A stretch of 57,490 bases of DNA from Candidatus Poribacteria bacterium. Its GTDB lineage: Bacteria > Poribacteria > WGA-4E > WGA-3G. Below are positions 7,785 to 15,789 of this stretch, in pieces. The translations under genes and the position numbers were made by a program. The DNA is taken from NCBI GenBank assembly GCA_003635185.1, contig PYJA01000133.1, positions 1 through 57,490 of the forward strand, given 5' to 3'. Position 1 is the stretch's first letter. Every line of letters begins with the position of its first letter. The notes under the pieces were generated by a model. It was given only the letters and a program-made list of their open reading frames with translations. It was not told the origin of the DNA and searched no databases.

Positions 7785-8679
7785 ACGCTTCTATTTTTGA
7801 CACATATTCCGTGAAATCTCTTTCCGCTAACATTTTCAAATTTTCTAACTGCACCACAGTATCTATATCCCAAAAATCTATTGTCGGATCAATCCGTAAA
7901 TAATTATCCTTCAGTAGAAGTTTCGCTATATTTGCGGATGCGTGAGACTGCAGCGTCATCACATAAGAAACTAACTTTATACCGCCCCATCCCAAGAGAA
8001 ACCCCCATCCCCGCCTTTTACGGTACATAGAAACCGAATGCCCTGTGCCAATTGACATAATCTTAACTTGTGTTGCCTCTTTCCCGAAATTCGTAAGTGC
8101 TTCTGTAAACGCAGCGATAGAAGGGTTATTTGCCCATAATCCACCATCTGCTAACAAACGGCTTTTTATGTCCTTTGGCGCAAAAAATGTAGGTGCAGCA
8201 CATGAGGCGACGATCGCATCTCGCAGACAAACGTCCCCATCTGAATAATCGGATTTGTTCAGGTTTTCAATATAATTCGACCGAAAAATGTACAACTCAC
8301 TTTTTGTAATCTCAGAAGTTGTTATCATCAAGGGGATTGCTATTTCGGATAAAGGTTTTGCGGGTATATGTTTCGCGATAATTTGCGCAAGTGTTTCGTT
8401 TGAATACTTGCTAACAAACAACGGATTCCGATACCACTTTTTTCGGAATATATCGGGTGCCTCAATCTCAAAGAGCTCTACGATCTCATCCATCGGAATG
8501 TCTGAAGCAATAGCACCAGCAATAATCGCGCCCGTGCTTGTCCCTACGATAAGGTCAAAACAGTCTTTGATATGCATATCAAGTAGATGCTCTACCTTGT
8601 TTAAAAATTGGGCAGCATAGATGCCGCGGGTGCCACCGCCATCTAAAGCGAGAATATGAAAGGTGTCCGTTTTGTCCAT
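7774..8679 (-). CDS. patatin-like phospholipase
   Basis: Patatin family lipid acyl hydrolase of 301 residues. DGGGTRGIY near residue 13 is the oxyanion glycine loop, GTSTG gives nucleophile Ser48, and ADGGLWANNP gives Asp178, the Ser-Asp dyad of the family. The overall form is like bacterial patatins of the CBASS effector CapV type, but no CD-NTase or other CBASS gene adjoins it, so a defence role has no support here; a housekeeping lipase role is equally possible. It converges on the alpha/beta hydrolase with an 11-base 3' overlap. Confidence 0.87.
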   Translation of the reverse strand: MDKTDTFHILALDGGGTRGIYAAQFLNKVEHLLDMHIKDCFDLIVGTSTGAIIAGAIASDIPMDEIVELFEIEAPDIFRKKWYRNPLFVSKYSNETLAQIIAKHIPAKPLSEIAIPLMITTSEITKSELYIFRSNYIENLNKSDYSDGDVCLRDAIVASCAAPTFFAPKDIKSRLLADGGLWANNPSIAAFTEALTNFGKEATQVKIMSIGTGHSVSMYRKRRGWGFLLGWGGIKLVSYVMTLQSHASANIAKLLLKDNYLRIDPTIDFWDIDTVVQLENLKMLAERDFTEYVSKIEAFIR

Positions 8680-8752
8680 TGATTTTCTCTATTCGTTTAT
8701 TTATCATAATCAAGTTACCACATCTCTTTGCCAAAATCAACTGATTTTCGGT

Positions 8753-8781
8753 TTGACTTCAATTAATGTATGTGGTAAAAT
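8753..8781 (+). promoter_or_regulatory. sigma70-type promoter upstream of the TPR membrane protein
   Basis: TTGACT (8753-8758), 17-base spacer, TAAAAT (8776-8781). The transcript would have a leader of about 175 bases that includes a small hairpin around 8861-8880 (GGGGTTTCTAACCCC), one of the short palindromic repeats seen elsewhere in the window. Confidence 0.5.
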
Positions 8782-8962
8782 CGCTTTATGTGTAAAGGAA
8801 ATAAGGAGTAGTACATTTATTGCATCAAAATATTCTACAACCTATCTCATAAATCGTAGGAGGGGTTTCTAACCCCGATTCACTGGACACGCGATCCGGT
8901 GAATTTGGACAAAATTGCATTTATGAGATATGCTGTACAGAACCTTGTGAAGGCAGTGAAAT

Positions 8963-10102
8963 ATGAAAGAAAAACCAAAAGAAAAGATCGAGCAGACACC
9001 GGAGTCTCCTATAGACGAGGATACCAACAGATCAGGCAAAAAACCCGAAGCTGAATCCTCTGTCAGTCTCACAATTCAACAACAATTTAACCAATTAAAA
9101 CGTGAGTATTTAAATGATCGCTCCAATTCAATGAATCGATTGTTAGTTTTTATCTGCATAGTGCTTATCTTTTTTACGGTTATGATTCCGATTGTAACAG
9201 GTATAGCTGCGTATTTGGTCTATGAAAGGTTTGCGGATATGGAATCCCAAATGCTAAACCGCGTGAACGAAGCGAAAAATCAAGCTACCGAGGCGAAAAA
9301 ACATGCTAACGCAGCAGCGCAATCCCTCAAGAAAATCAAGGAACATCAGGCCAAATTAAAAGAAGTGATATCGAAATTGACAAGTAAAGACTTCAGCAAT
9401 CCAAATAAAGTTGAAATTTTCAAGACAACCATTGAAGATATTCTGAAAGACCCTGTGATTTCACTTGAAGACAAAGCTATCATTGAAACTTACAAACTGC
9501 AAAATGCTGGTCAAATCCCAGAGGCAATCGAAAAATGGAGATCCATCGCTAATACCGCCAGAGGTGTCAACAATAACTTAACTGCCCGTGCATTCTTCTC
9601 TATCGGCTATCTCCATTCGGAACAAAATGAAAATGATCCGGCACTCTCTGCTTACGACCAAGCAATTGAACTAATGCCAAATTTCGCTGAGGCATATACC
9701 AGTCGTGGTGTCGTGAAGAGCAAACTTGGGGACACTGATGCGGCTATTGCCGACCATGACGAAGCGATACGCCTAAAACCCGATTTTGCTGAAGCATACA
9801 TCAATCGTGGCACGGCAAAGCGCACCCTTGATAAACACGAGGAAGCGATCACAGATTTTGACGAGGCGATCCGTCTCAATCCAAATTCTGCTACTGCATA
9901 TACGCATCGTGGTGTATCAAAAAGTGCTTTGGGCGAACATCAACAGGCGATCACTGACTATAACGAAGCGATTCGGCTTAACCCAAATTTTGCGAATGCT
10001 TATATCCATCGTGGAGCGGCGAAGCGTGCGTTAGGTCAAAGAAGCGCAGCAGAGAAGGATATGCAAAAGGCATTGGAACTTGCGAAACAACAGGGAAAGT
10101 AG
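8963..10102 (+). CDS. membrane-anchored TPR-repeat protein
   Basis: 379 residues. A charged cytoplasmic N-terminus (about 1-55) is followed by one transmembrane helix at about 57-90 (LLVFICIVLIFFTVMIPIV), then an alanine/lysine-rich coiled coil (about 95-140), and at about 195-370 at least four TPR units with the typical spacing (A-Y-x-x-RG-x-A-K; E-A-I-x-D-x-x-E-A-I-R-L-x-P-N). TPR arrays mediate protein contacts; the partner is unknown. Start ATG 8963 has GAAGG at 8949-8953. The TPR units are very alike at DNA level, suggesting recent internal duplication. Confidence 0.85.
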   Translation: MKEKPKEKIEQTPESPIDEDTNRSGKKPEAESSVSLTIQQQFNQLKREYLNDRSNSMNRLLVFICIVLIFFTVMIPIVTGIAAYLVYERFADMESQMLNRVNEAKNQATEAKKHANAAAQSLKKIKEHQAKLKEVISKLTSKDFSNPNKVEIFKTTIEDILKDPVISLEDKAIIETYKLQNAGQIPEAIEKWRSIANTARGVNNNLTARAFFSIGYLHSEQNENDPALSAYDQAIELMPNFAEAYTSRGVVKSKLGDTDAAIADHDEAIRLKPDFAEAYINRGTAKRTLDKHEEAITDFDEAIRLNPNSATAYTHRGVSKSALGEHQQAITDYNEAIRLNPNFANAYIHRGAAKRALGQRSAAEKDMQKALELAKQQGK

Positions 10103-10168
10103 AACCCTAAAGTTAACGTGAGCTCGGTCTAAGCAATTTTTTGTAACGCAAACTGTCCGAAGATTAAC

Positions 10169-10513
10169 TTATTTCTCATCTGCAAGTTCTGAACATGGTT
10201 TTTCTACTTTTATCGGCACAACAGAAAGTCGACAACCAAGCGCATTGAGGATAGTTCCGAGTGTATCAATATGTGGTGCTTTATCACTTGAAAGTATTTT
10301 TTCCAAGGCATCTGGCGACATTTGGGTTCGTTTGGCAAGTTCAGATATACCTCCTTGGGTTTCTGCGACAACTTCAAGTGCACTTTGCAGCGTAGTTACG
10401 TTCTCATAGGTTTGGAACTCCTCCATTATAGCATCAAGAAAATGGACTGTTTCTTCACGGTTCATGGAAAGTCGTTTAGTCAGGTATTTTCGCCAAGCAG
10501 ATATTTTTTTCAT
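10169..10513 (-). CDS. antitoxin, HTH family (HI1420/HigA-type), pair 1
   Basis: 114 residues from ATG 10513, chosen because GGAG lies just upstream (about 10521-10524) and the longer frame adds only toxin-frame sequence. The C-terminal half is a Cro/XRE-like helix-turn-helix: GGISELAKRTQMSPDALEKILS, followed by the hallmark DTLGTILNALGCRLSV of the HI1420-type addiction-module antidotes. It would bind and neutralise the toxin encoded 2 bases upstream and repress the operon. It is the most diverged of the three antitoxins in its N-terminal half, and the last gene of the six-gene operon. Confidence 0.85.
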   Translation of the reverse strand: MKKISAWRKYLTKRLSMNREETVHFLDAIMEEFQTYENVTTLQSALEVVAETQGGISELAKRTQMSPDALEKILSSDKAPHIDTLGTILNALGCRLSVVPIKVEKPCSELADEK

Positions 10514-10515
10514 CG

Positions 10516-10848
10516 TTACGTCTCCTTGAAATCTCTCCAATATGTTTTTGCACGTTCAATGTCGCGTTGCTGAGATGATTTATCGCCACCACATAGTAAA
10601 AGAATGATTGTGTTATCCACCACACCAAAATAAATACGATAACCTTTACCGACATGTATACGTAACTTATACACTCCACCACCCACTGATTTGTAATCAC
10701 CTAAATTACCTGATTCAAGTGAAATTAGACGTGCTTCTATCCTTCCTTGTGCCCTTGCATCTCGTAATGATTCAAACCAATCAGTGAAAGGCACTCTGCC
10801 ATTCTGTGTTCTATAGAATACTAATTCTCTTGGTCGTATTTCAAACAT
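10516..10848 (-). CDS. RelE/HigB-superfamily toxin (Gp49/HI1419-type), pair 1
   Basis: 110 residues with the Gp49-like signature: a start like RELVFYRTQNGRVPFTDW, R-I-E-A-R-L-x-x-L-E-x-GN-x-GD-x-K-S-V-G-x-G-V-x-KLRI, G-x-GYRIYFG, CGGDKSSQ-x-x-DI-x-x-A-K-x-Y-W. Family members are small mRNA interferase-like toxins (established for RelE/HigB relatives; not shown for this protein). The toxin precedes its antitoxin, the usual HigBA order, with a 2-base gap. Confidence 0.85.
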   Translation of the reverse strand: MFEIRPRELVFYRTQNGRVPFTDWFESLRDARAQGRIEARLISLESGNLGDYKSVGGGVYKLRIHVGKGYRIYFGVVDNTIILLLCGGDKSSQQRDIERAKTYWRDFKET

Positions 10849-10852
10849 TGAG

Positions 10853-11176
10853 TTATGTTTCGATATCGGTTTCTAACGGCACAATAGAAAGCCGGCAGCC
10901 AAGCGCATTGAGAATGGTACCGAGCGTATCAATGTGCGGTGCTTTATCACTTGAAAGTATCTTTAGCAAAGCATCTGGAGACATGTGAGTCCGTTTGGCA
11001 AGTTCAGAAATCCCTATTTGTGCTTCTACGACGGTTTTTATACCTTTCAAGAAGAAAGGTGTATCGTTATCTTGCTGATATTCTTCCAATGCTATATTAA
11101 GATAGCCAATCGCTTCTTCCTTGTCGGCAGCGAGACGTTCAATAAGATAATCATGCCATTTTCTAAATTTTCTCAT
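10853..11176 (-). CDS. antitoxin, HTH family (HI1420/HigA-type), pair 2
   Basis: 107 residues. Nearly the same as the pair 3 antitoxin from EEAIGYLN through NALGCRLSI (about five changes in about 80 residues), with a different short tail. HTH core ISELAKRTHMSPDALLKIL, then DTLGTILNALGCRLS. The start overlaps the toxin stop by 4 bases (ATGA), so translation is probably coupled. Confidence 0.86.
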   Translation of the reverse strand: MRKFRKWHDYLIERLAADKEEAIGYLNIALEEYQQDNDTPFFLKGIKTVVEAQIGISELAKRTHMSPDALLKILSSDKAPHIDTLGTILNALGCRLSIVPLETDIET

Positions 11177-11511
11177 CGTTGTGCTTCCTTATATTCCATC
11201 CAATAGGTTTTTGCCTGTTCAATATCCCGCGTTTGCGATGACTTGTCACCTCCACAAAGCAGGACAATAACTGTGTTTGCAACTTCTCCAAAATAGATGC
11301 GATAACCGGGTCCGAAGTGGAGCCGTAATTCAAAAACGCCTTCTCCAACAAGTTTACAATCGCCAAAATTACCATTTTCAAGACGGTTAATCCGCCTCTC
11401 AATTCTGTTAATTATCGTTTTATCTCGGATTGATTCAAACCATTCAGTGAAAGGTTCTCTCCCGCTTTGAGTGCTATAGAATTCTAATTCTCGCGGTTGT
11501 GTGTTAAGCAT
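11173..11511 (-). CDS. RelE/HigB-superfamily toxin (Gp49/HI1419-type), pair 2
   Basis: 112 residues with the same Gp49-type blocks as its two neighbours (RELEFYSTQSGREPFTEW, RLENGNFGD, ELRLHFGPGYRIYFGE, CGGDKSSQTRDIEQAK). Its ATG at 11511 overlaps the stop of the pair 3 antitoxin by one base (TAATG), which ties the two modules into a single transcript and suggests coupled translation. Confidence 0.86.
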   Translation of the reverse strand: MLNTQPRELEFYSTQSGREPFTEWFESIRDKTIINRIERRINRLENGNFGDCKLVGEGVFELRLHFGPGYRIYFGEVANTVIVLLCGGDKSSQTRDIEQAKTYWMEYKEAQR

Positions 11512-11855
11512 TAGTTATTTTCTAATGTAATTTCAGAACAAGAGTTCTCGGTTTCTAATGACTCAATGGAAAGTCGACAGCCAAGCGCGTTGAGGATAGT
11601 TCCGAGTGTGTCAACATGCGGTGCTTTATCACTCGAAAGGACCTTTAGCAAGGCATCTGGTGACATGTGAGTCCGTTTTGCAAGTTCAGAAATACCTATT
11701 TGTGCTTCTACGACGGTTTTTATACCTTTCAAGAAGAAAGGTGTATCGCTATCTTGCTGATATTCTTCCAATGCTACATTAAGATAGCCAATCGCTTCTT
11801 CTTGGTCAGCAAGTTCTTCCATTAAAAACTCATGCAAAGTTCTAAACTTTTTCAT
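11511..11855 (-). CDS. antitoxin, HTH family (HI1420/HigA-type), pair 3
   Basis: ATG 11855 is the start matching its paralogues (MKKFRTLHEFLMEEL); the open frame extends further up inside the toxin gene but without a ribosome site. 114 residues: N-terminal helices, HTH core ISELAKRTHMSPDALLKVL, DTLGTILNALGCRLS, then an extended acidic tail (ENSCSEITLENN). Starts one base after the toxin 3 stop. Very close to the pair 2 antitoxin, so the two pairs are probably a recent duplication and cross-neutralisation is plausible. Confidence 0.86.
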   Translation of the reverse strand: MKKFRTLHEFLMEELADQEEAIGYLNVALEEYQQDSDTPFFLKGIKTVVEAQIGISELAKRTHMSPDALLKVLSSDKAPHVDTLGTILNALGCRLSIESLETENSCSEITLENN

Positions 11856-11856
11856 G

Positions 11857-12189
11857 TTATGTTTCCTTATATTCCAACCAATAAGTTTTTGCGCGTTCAA
11901 TATCCCGCTGCTGTGATGATTTGTCGCCACCAAATAAGACAAGAATAATTTCGTTACGGACTTCACCAAAATAAATCCGATAACCGGATCCGAAATGGAG
12001 TCTTAGTTCAAAAACGCCTTCACCAACAGATCTATAATCTCCAAAATTCCCTTCTTCAAGCCGTTCAAGTCTTCTTTGGATTCGATATCTCGTGTTAGGA
12101 TCTCGAATTGATCTATACCATTCGTTAAAAGGTTCGCTGCCGTTTGGCGTTCGGTAAAATTGTAATGTTCTCGGTTGTGCGTTACGCAT
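11857..12189 (-). CDS. RelE/HigB-superfamily toxin (Gp49/HI1419-type), pair 3
   Basis: Start placed at ATG 12189 (MRNAQPRTLQFYRTPNG), giving 110 residues, equal to the paralogues; an in-frame start 30 bases upstream is possible. Same family blocks: PFNEWYRSIRD, RLERLEEGNFGD, ELRLHFGSGYRIYFGE, GGDKSSQQRDIERAK. It is the first gene of the operon and lies about 70 bases below the promoter. Confidence 0.85.
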   Translation of the reverse strand: MRNAQPRTLQFYRTPNGSEPFNEWYRSIRDPNTRYRIQRRLERLEEGNFGDYRSVGEGVFELRLHFGSGYRIYFGEVRNEIILVLFGGDKSSQQRDIERAKTYWLEYKET

Positions 12190-12257
12190 TGACAAGTATG
12201 AAAAAGAAATTGATTGCAAAAACTTTACTGTTTTGCTTGTCTTAATCAGGATAAATT

Positions 12258-12286
12258 AGTATAACACGTTTGCCCTCGATCGTCAA
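12258..12286 (-). promoter_or_regulatory. strong sigma70-type promoter for the six-gene TA operon
   Basis: Minus strand TTGACG (12286-12281), a 17-base spacer and TATACT (12263-12258), close to consensus. It is the only clear promoter for the three TA pairs. Autoregulation by the HTH antitoxins would be expected in this stretch, but I do not see an obvious operator inside the boxes. Confidence 0.7.
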
Positions 12287-12370
12287 TTTCAAATTGGAAA
12301 CAAACAATATCTGAAAGACGATCACAATAAAAAAGAGTTTCTTAAAATTCACTTGTCTATTTGCGCTTTA

Positions 12371-12393
12371 CATGATACGATAATAGTATCATG
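12371..12393. promoter_or_regulatory. perfect 8-bp inverted repeat, possible operator
   Basis: CATGATAC at 12371-12378 and GTATCATG at 12386-12393, separated by 7 bases. It lies in the divergent region between the TA operon promoter and the PhyH gene. The form is that of a dimeric repressor site; an HTH antitoxin or an unknown regulator could bind it. No T-run follows, so a terminator is unlikely. Confidence 0.45.
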
Positions 12394-12457
12394 ACGTATT
12401 GACATCGGGTTCAAATTGTAAAAATATTACCCGAACTTATGGAAGGAGAACGTGGAG

Positions 12458-13264
12458 ATGCAGCACGAACTCACTGCAGAACAAATTGATTTTTATCAGA
12501 AAAACGGATACCTTGTCATTGAGAACTTTCTGGATGCTGAGGAATTAGAAGAATGGCGGAGATGCACCGATGAATCTGTAACCGAGAGGCTTGGAAATTC
12601 TGTTGAATTCTTCACAAACCAACTGGATCCGTCTAATTTTTATGCACGGGTGTTTACCCAATGTTTACGCCTTTCAGATACACACTCCGGCATGCGAAAG
12701 TTAGTGCATGACCCCAAAATAGGAAAAATGGCAACGCAATTGGCTGGAACTGATGGCATGCGAATTTGGCACGACCAAGCATTGATTAAACCGCCTAATG
12801 GTAATCCTACCGCTTGGCACCTTGATGTCCCATACTGGTCATTTGACTCGCGCGATGCCGTCTCGTTTTGGGTTGCATTAGATGACGCGACACTTGGAAA
12901 TGGGTGTATGTGGTATCTGCCCGGTACTCACAAAGAAGCGCGGTTTGATAACGTCGGCATTGGTGAAAACATTGGGGCGCTGTTTGATGTTTACCCAGAA
13001 TGGAAACAACTTGAACCGCAATCTGCACCGTGTCCCGCGGGTTCTATGGTGTGGCATAACGGTTTGTGTGCACACGGTGCGGGGGCAAACATGACGTTTT
13101 CGCATCGACGAGCAATGACCTGCGGTTTCATGCCTGATGGATGCACCTTCAATGGAAAAAGAAATATTCTGCCAGAAGATTATTTTAACTCACTTGAAGT
13201 TGGTGATGTGCTTGATGATGAAGTTCAAAATACGCTTGTTTGGCACAACGATTGGGACGCTTAA
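12458..13264 (+). CDS. phytanoyl-CoA dioxygenase (PhyH) family Fe(II)/2-oxoglutarate oxygenase
   Basis: 268 residues from ATG 12458, 9 bases after AGGAG; the in-frame GTG at 12452 is too close to that site. Double-stranded beta-helix fold of the PhyH family: N-terminal LTAEQIDFYQKNGYLVIENFL, iron ligands in WHLDVPYW (H-x-D) and a distal His before an Arg (HGAGANMTFSHRRA) that would bind 2-oxoglutarate. GCMWYLPGTHK is a family hallmark. It probably hydroxylates a small molecule; the substrate is unknown. It is the first of a likely three-gene run with the sulfatase-superfamily enzyme and the PEP-hydrolase-like protein. Confidence 0.88.
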   Translation: MQHELTAEQIDFYQKNGYLVIENFLDAEELEEWRRCTDESVTERLGNSVEFFTNQLDPSNFYARVFTQCLRLSDTHSGMRKLVHDPKIGKMATQLAGTDGMRIWHDQALIKPPNGNPTAWHLDVPYWSFDSRDAVSFWVALDDATLGNGCMWYLPGTHKEARFDNVGIGENIGALFDVYPEWKQLEPQSAPCPAGSMVWHNGLCAHGAGANMTFSHRRAMTCGFMPDGCTFNGKRNILPEDYFNSLEVGDVLDDEVQNTLVWHNDWDA

Positions 13265-13374
13265 AGGAGTTGCCAGAAAGAGGTATTTGATTCACCGAAA
13301 GATGTTTTGTGCCTCTAAGTCCCTCTTAACCGAAAACTGACAACCGATAACTATTAAAAAGGATAACAAAGAAC

Positions 13375-14769
13375 ATGGCAAAACAACCAAATATCGTCCT
13401 GATGGGAGTGGATTCCCTTCTTGCCACACACATGAGTTGTTACGGGTATCATAGACAGACAACACCACACATTGACAAGTTTGCCGAGGGCGGCACGCTT
13501 TTTGAGAAAACCTATAGTCCTTACATCCCAACAACAAGTGCTTATGCATCAATGCTCACAGGCATGGACACCTTCAGCACGCAAGTTGTAGCACTCCGAC
13601 ACCAAGGACCACTCCGCGAAGAAGTGAAAACGCTGGCGGAAATACTGAAAGAAGCCGGTTATGATACTACCTGCGTTGGATTCGGTGGACCGAGTGCGCG
13701 CGGTTTTGATACCTATCTTGAATTTTCTGGGTGGGGACCTGATGACACAGGACGCAGCCCCAAAGCGGAAAACCTAAACAAAACAACCCTCCCTGAATTG
13801 AATCGGTTAATAGACCAGATCGATGAAAAGCCATTTTTCCTGTTCTTGCGACACATGGATCCACACTCACCCTATCTGCCCCCTGCCCCCTATGAACGGA
13901 TGTTTTATCATGGTGATGAATGTGATCCGAGCAATAAATCCATGGAACCTGTGATGTCATTTAAACCTTTTTGTGATTACTTTGCTTCCTGGATGCCCGT
14001 AGGAATTACAGATAAAGATTATGTTATCGCCCAATACGATGGCGCAATTGCATATATGGATGCTTGTATCCAGACGCTCTTTAATGCACTTGAAACCCGC
14101 GGTGTATTAGACGAGACAATAGTCATCATCAATGGCGACCATGGTGAAACACTTTATGACCACGAATGCTGGTTTGACCATCACGGACTCTACGATGTTA
14201 CGCTGCATGTACCGCTCATTATCCGTTACCCCGGGCGTGTGCCTGCAGGAAAACGGGTTGCAGGCTATAATCAACACAAAGACCTTGTCCCAACACTCCT
14301 TGAATTAGCAGATATTGAAACAGACATTGCATTTGATGGTGATAGTCTCACACCTTTAATAAGTGGTGAAATTGCATCCTACGATAGCGAATTCTATATC
14401 ACAGAATGCACATGGATGCGAAAGCACGGATGGCGAACTCCTGAATGGAAACTCATCGTTGCACTTGAACCTGATTTTCATTACAAGCCGCCTGTTGAAC
14501 TCTATAACCTCATTCAAGACCCCGATGAGAATGAAAATCTCGTTGAGACACATCCGGACATTGTCAACGTTCTGGAAACACGAATGAAGAACTGGATTTT
14601 CCAACGTGAAAAGGAAACAGGATTGCCGAACCCGATTATGAATCAAGGCGATTGGCACGGACACAAAGGTGTAGGTCCCTTTAAATCATCAGATCAAGCG
14701 TATAACACAATGCACATCGGAAATCCGGGTGAGGCAGCGCGGTTACAAGCAAAATCACGGGATGAGTAG
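13375..14769 (+). CDS. sulfatase/alkaline-phosphatase-superfamily hydrolase lacking the formylglycine cysteine
   Basis: 464 residues. Superfamily metal-site blocks are present: NIVLMGVDSLLATHMSCYGY at the N-terminus (Asp), INGDHGETLYDH and HHGLYDVTLHVPLIIRYPG. In true sulfatases the nucleophile lies in C/S-x-P-x-R before LTG. Here that region reads PYIPTTSAYASMLTG: no Cys, no Arg, with Thr/Ser in place. The enzyme is therefore unlikely to use formylglycine and may be a phosphodiesterase or phosphonate-type hydrolase of the superfamily. AAGG lies upstream of ATG 13375. The C-terminal 80 residues carry the DUF-like tail often seen on marine sulfatases. Confidence 0.82.
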   Translation: MAKQPNIVLMGVDSLLATHMSCYGYHRQTTPHIDKFAEGGTLFEKTYSPYIPTTSAYASMLTGMDTFSTQVVALRHQGPLREEVKTLAEILKEAGYDTTCVGFGGPSARGFDTYLEFSGWGPDDTGRSPKAENLNKTTLPELNRLIDQIDEKPFFLFLRHMDPHSPYLPPAPYERMFYHGDECDPSNKSMEPVMSFKPFCDYFASWMPVGITDKDYVIAQYDGAIAYMDACIQTLFNALETRGVLDETIVIINGDHGETLYDHECWFDHHGLYDVTLHVPLIIRYPGRVPAGKRVAGYNQHKDLVPTLLELADIETDIAFDGDSLTPLISGEIASYDSEFYITECTWMRKHGWRTPEWKLIVALEPDFHYKPPVELYNLIQDPDENENLVETHPDIVNVLETRMKNWIFQREKETGLPNPIMNQGDWHGHKGVGPFKSSDQAYNTMHIGNPGEAARLQAKSRDE

Positions 14770-14781
14770 GAATTAGTTTTA

Positions 14782-14860
14782 CGTAGGTTGGGTAGAACGC
14801 AGTGAAACCCAACTTTTACAGCACAATGTCGGGTTTCGCTACCGCTCTACCCGACCTACG
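14782..14860. repeat. long imperfect hairpin, interspersed repeat
   Basis: Left arm 14782-14813 (CGTAGGTTGGGTAGAACGC then AGTGAAACCCAAC) pairs with right arm 14828-14860 with a few mismatches. Part of the same sequence recurs at 52045-52068. It sits in the gap between the sulfatase-superfamily gene and the next gene and may slow or terminate transcription. Confidence 0.7.
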
Positions 14861-14902
14861 AAGAACTGATAACCGACAACTATATTAAGAAAGGAAAACG
14901 AA

Positions 14903-15724
14903 ATGCCAGATTATACACGAGATGAAGTTTTAGGGCGACTCCATTCGGAGTTAGACAAAGGTAAATCCTTGCTTGCAGTTGGTGCGGGAACGGGTATCAC
15001 CGCGAAATTTGCGGAAAAGGGTGGTGCCGATCTGATTGTGATTTACAACTCTGGTCGCTATCGGATGTCAGGTTTTGGGTCATGCGCTGGGCTTTTAGCT
15101 TACGGCGATGCAAATGCCATCGTGATGGAGATGGGTGAACGAGAAGTCTTACCTGTTGTCCAAGAAACACCTGTTATCGCTGGTGTAAACGGCACAGACC
15201 CCACACGAAGGATGAGCAACTTCTTAAAACAGGTTCGCGATGTAGGTTTCGACGGTGTCAATAATTTTCCCACCGTCGGCGTGATTGATGGCACTTTTCG
15301 GGTAACACTTGAAGAGACAGGAATGGGTTTCTACAAAGAGGTTGAGACGATTGGCATCGCACATGAGATGGATCTGTTCACCATCGTCTATGTCTTTAAC
15401 CCCGAAGAGTCTGAGCAGATGGCAAAGGTCGGTGCGGATGTTATTATTGCACACATGAATACAACGATTGGTGGCACTATCGGCGCGGAAACTGCTTTTA
15501 CGCTTGAAGATGCAGCAGTACGTGTGCAAGAGATTTGTGATGCAGCAAAAGCACAAAACCCTGATGTGATCTGTTTGTCACATGGGGGGCCAATCGCAAA
15601 GGCACCAGATGCTGCGTATATCAATGAGCATACTGATACCGTCGGGTTTGTCGGAGCATCCAGCATTGAACGGTTTGCATGTGAGGAGAGTATTCCACGG
15701 GTTACTGCCTCGTTCAAGGAATGA
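14903..15724 (+). CDS. phosphoenolpyruvate hydrolase-like TIM-barrel protein
   Basis: 273 residues matching the PEP_hydrolase / TIM-barrel signal transduction family (the same fold is found in the C-terminal part of Tm-1/UPF0261 proteins). Visible features: AVGAGTGITAKFAEKGGADLIVIYNSGRYRMSG near the start, PVIAGVNGTDP, GFDGVNNFPTVGVIDG, ADVIIAHMNTTIGG, and CLSHGGPIAKAPDA. Family function is poorly known; a role in small-molecule degradation is usual annotation. AAAGGA precedes ATG 14903. It follows the PhyH and sulfatase-superfamily genes on the same strand. Confidence 0.8.
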   Translation: MPDYTRDEVLGRLHSELDKGKSLLAVGAGTGITAKFAEKGGADLIVIYNSGRYRMSGFGSCAGLLAYGDANAIVMEMGEREVLPVVQETPVIAGVNGTDPTRRMSNFLKQVRDVGFDGVNNFPTVGVIDGTFRVTLEETGMGFYKEVETIGIAHEMDLFTIVYVFNPEESEQMAKVGADVIIAHMNTTIGGTIGAETAFTLEDAAVRVQEICDAAKAQNPDVICLSHGGPIAKAPDAAYINEHTDTVGFVGASSIERFACEESIPRVTASFKE

Positions 15725-15789
15725 AAATTGGATGCCGCAGAATATACTTTTTTAATTAAAATTTTCACCTATCTATAGGAAACTTCCAC

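Noticed and set aside
7774..8679. CBASS defence system with a CapV-type patatin
   Set aside because: No CD-NTase, Cap2/Cap3 or other partner nearby; neighbours are an alpha/beta hydrolase and a TPR protein.
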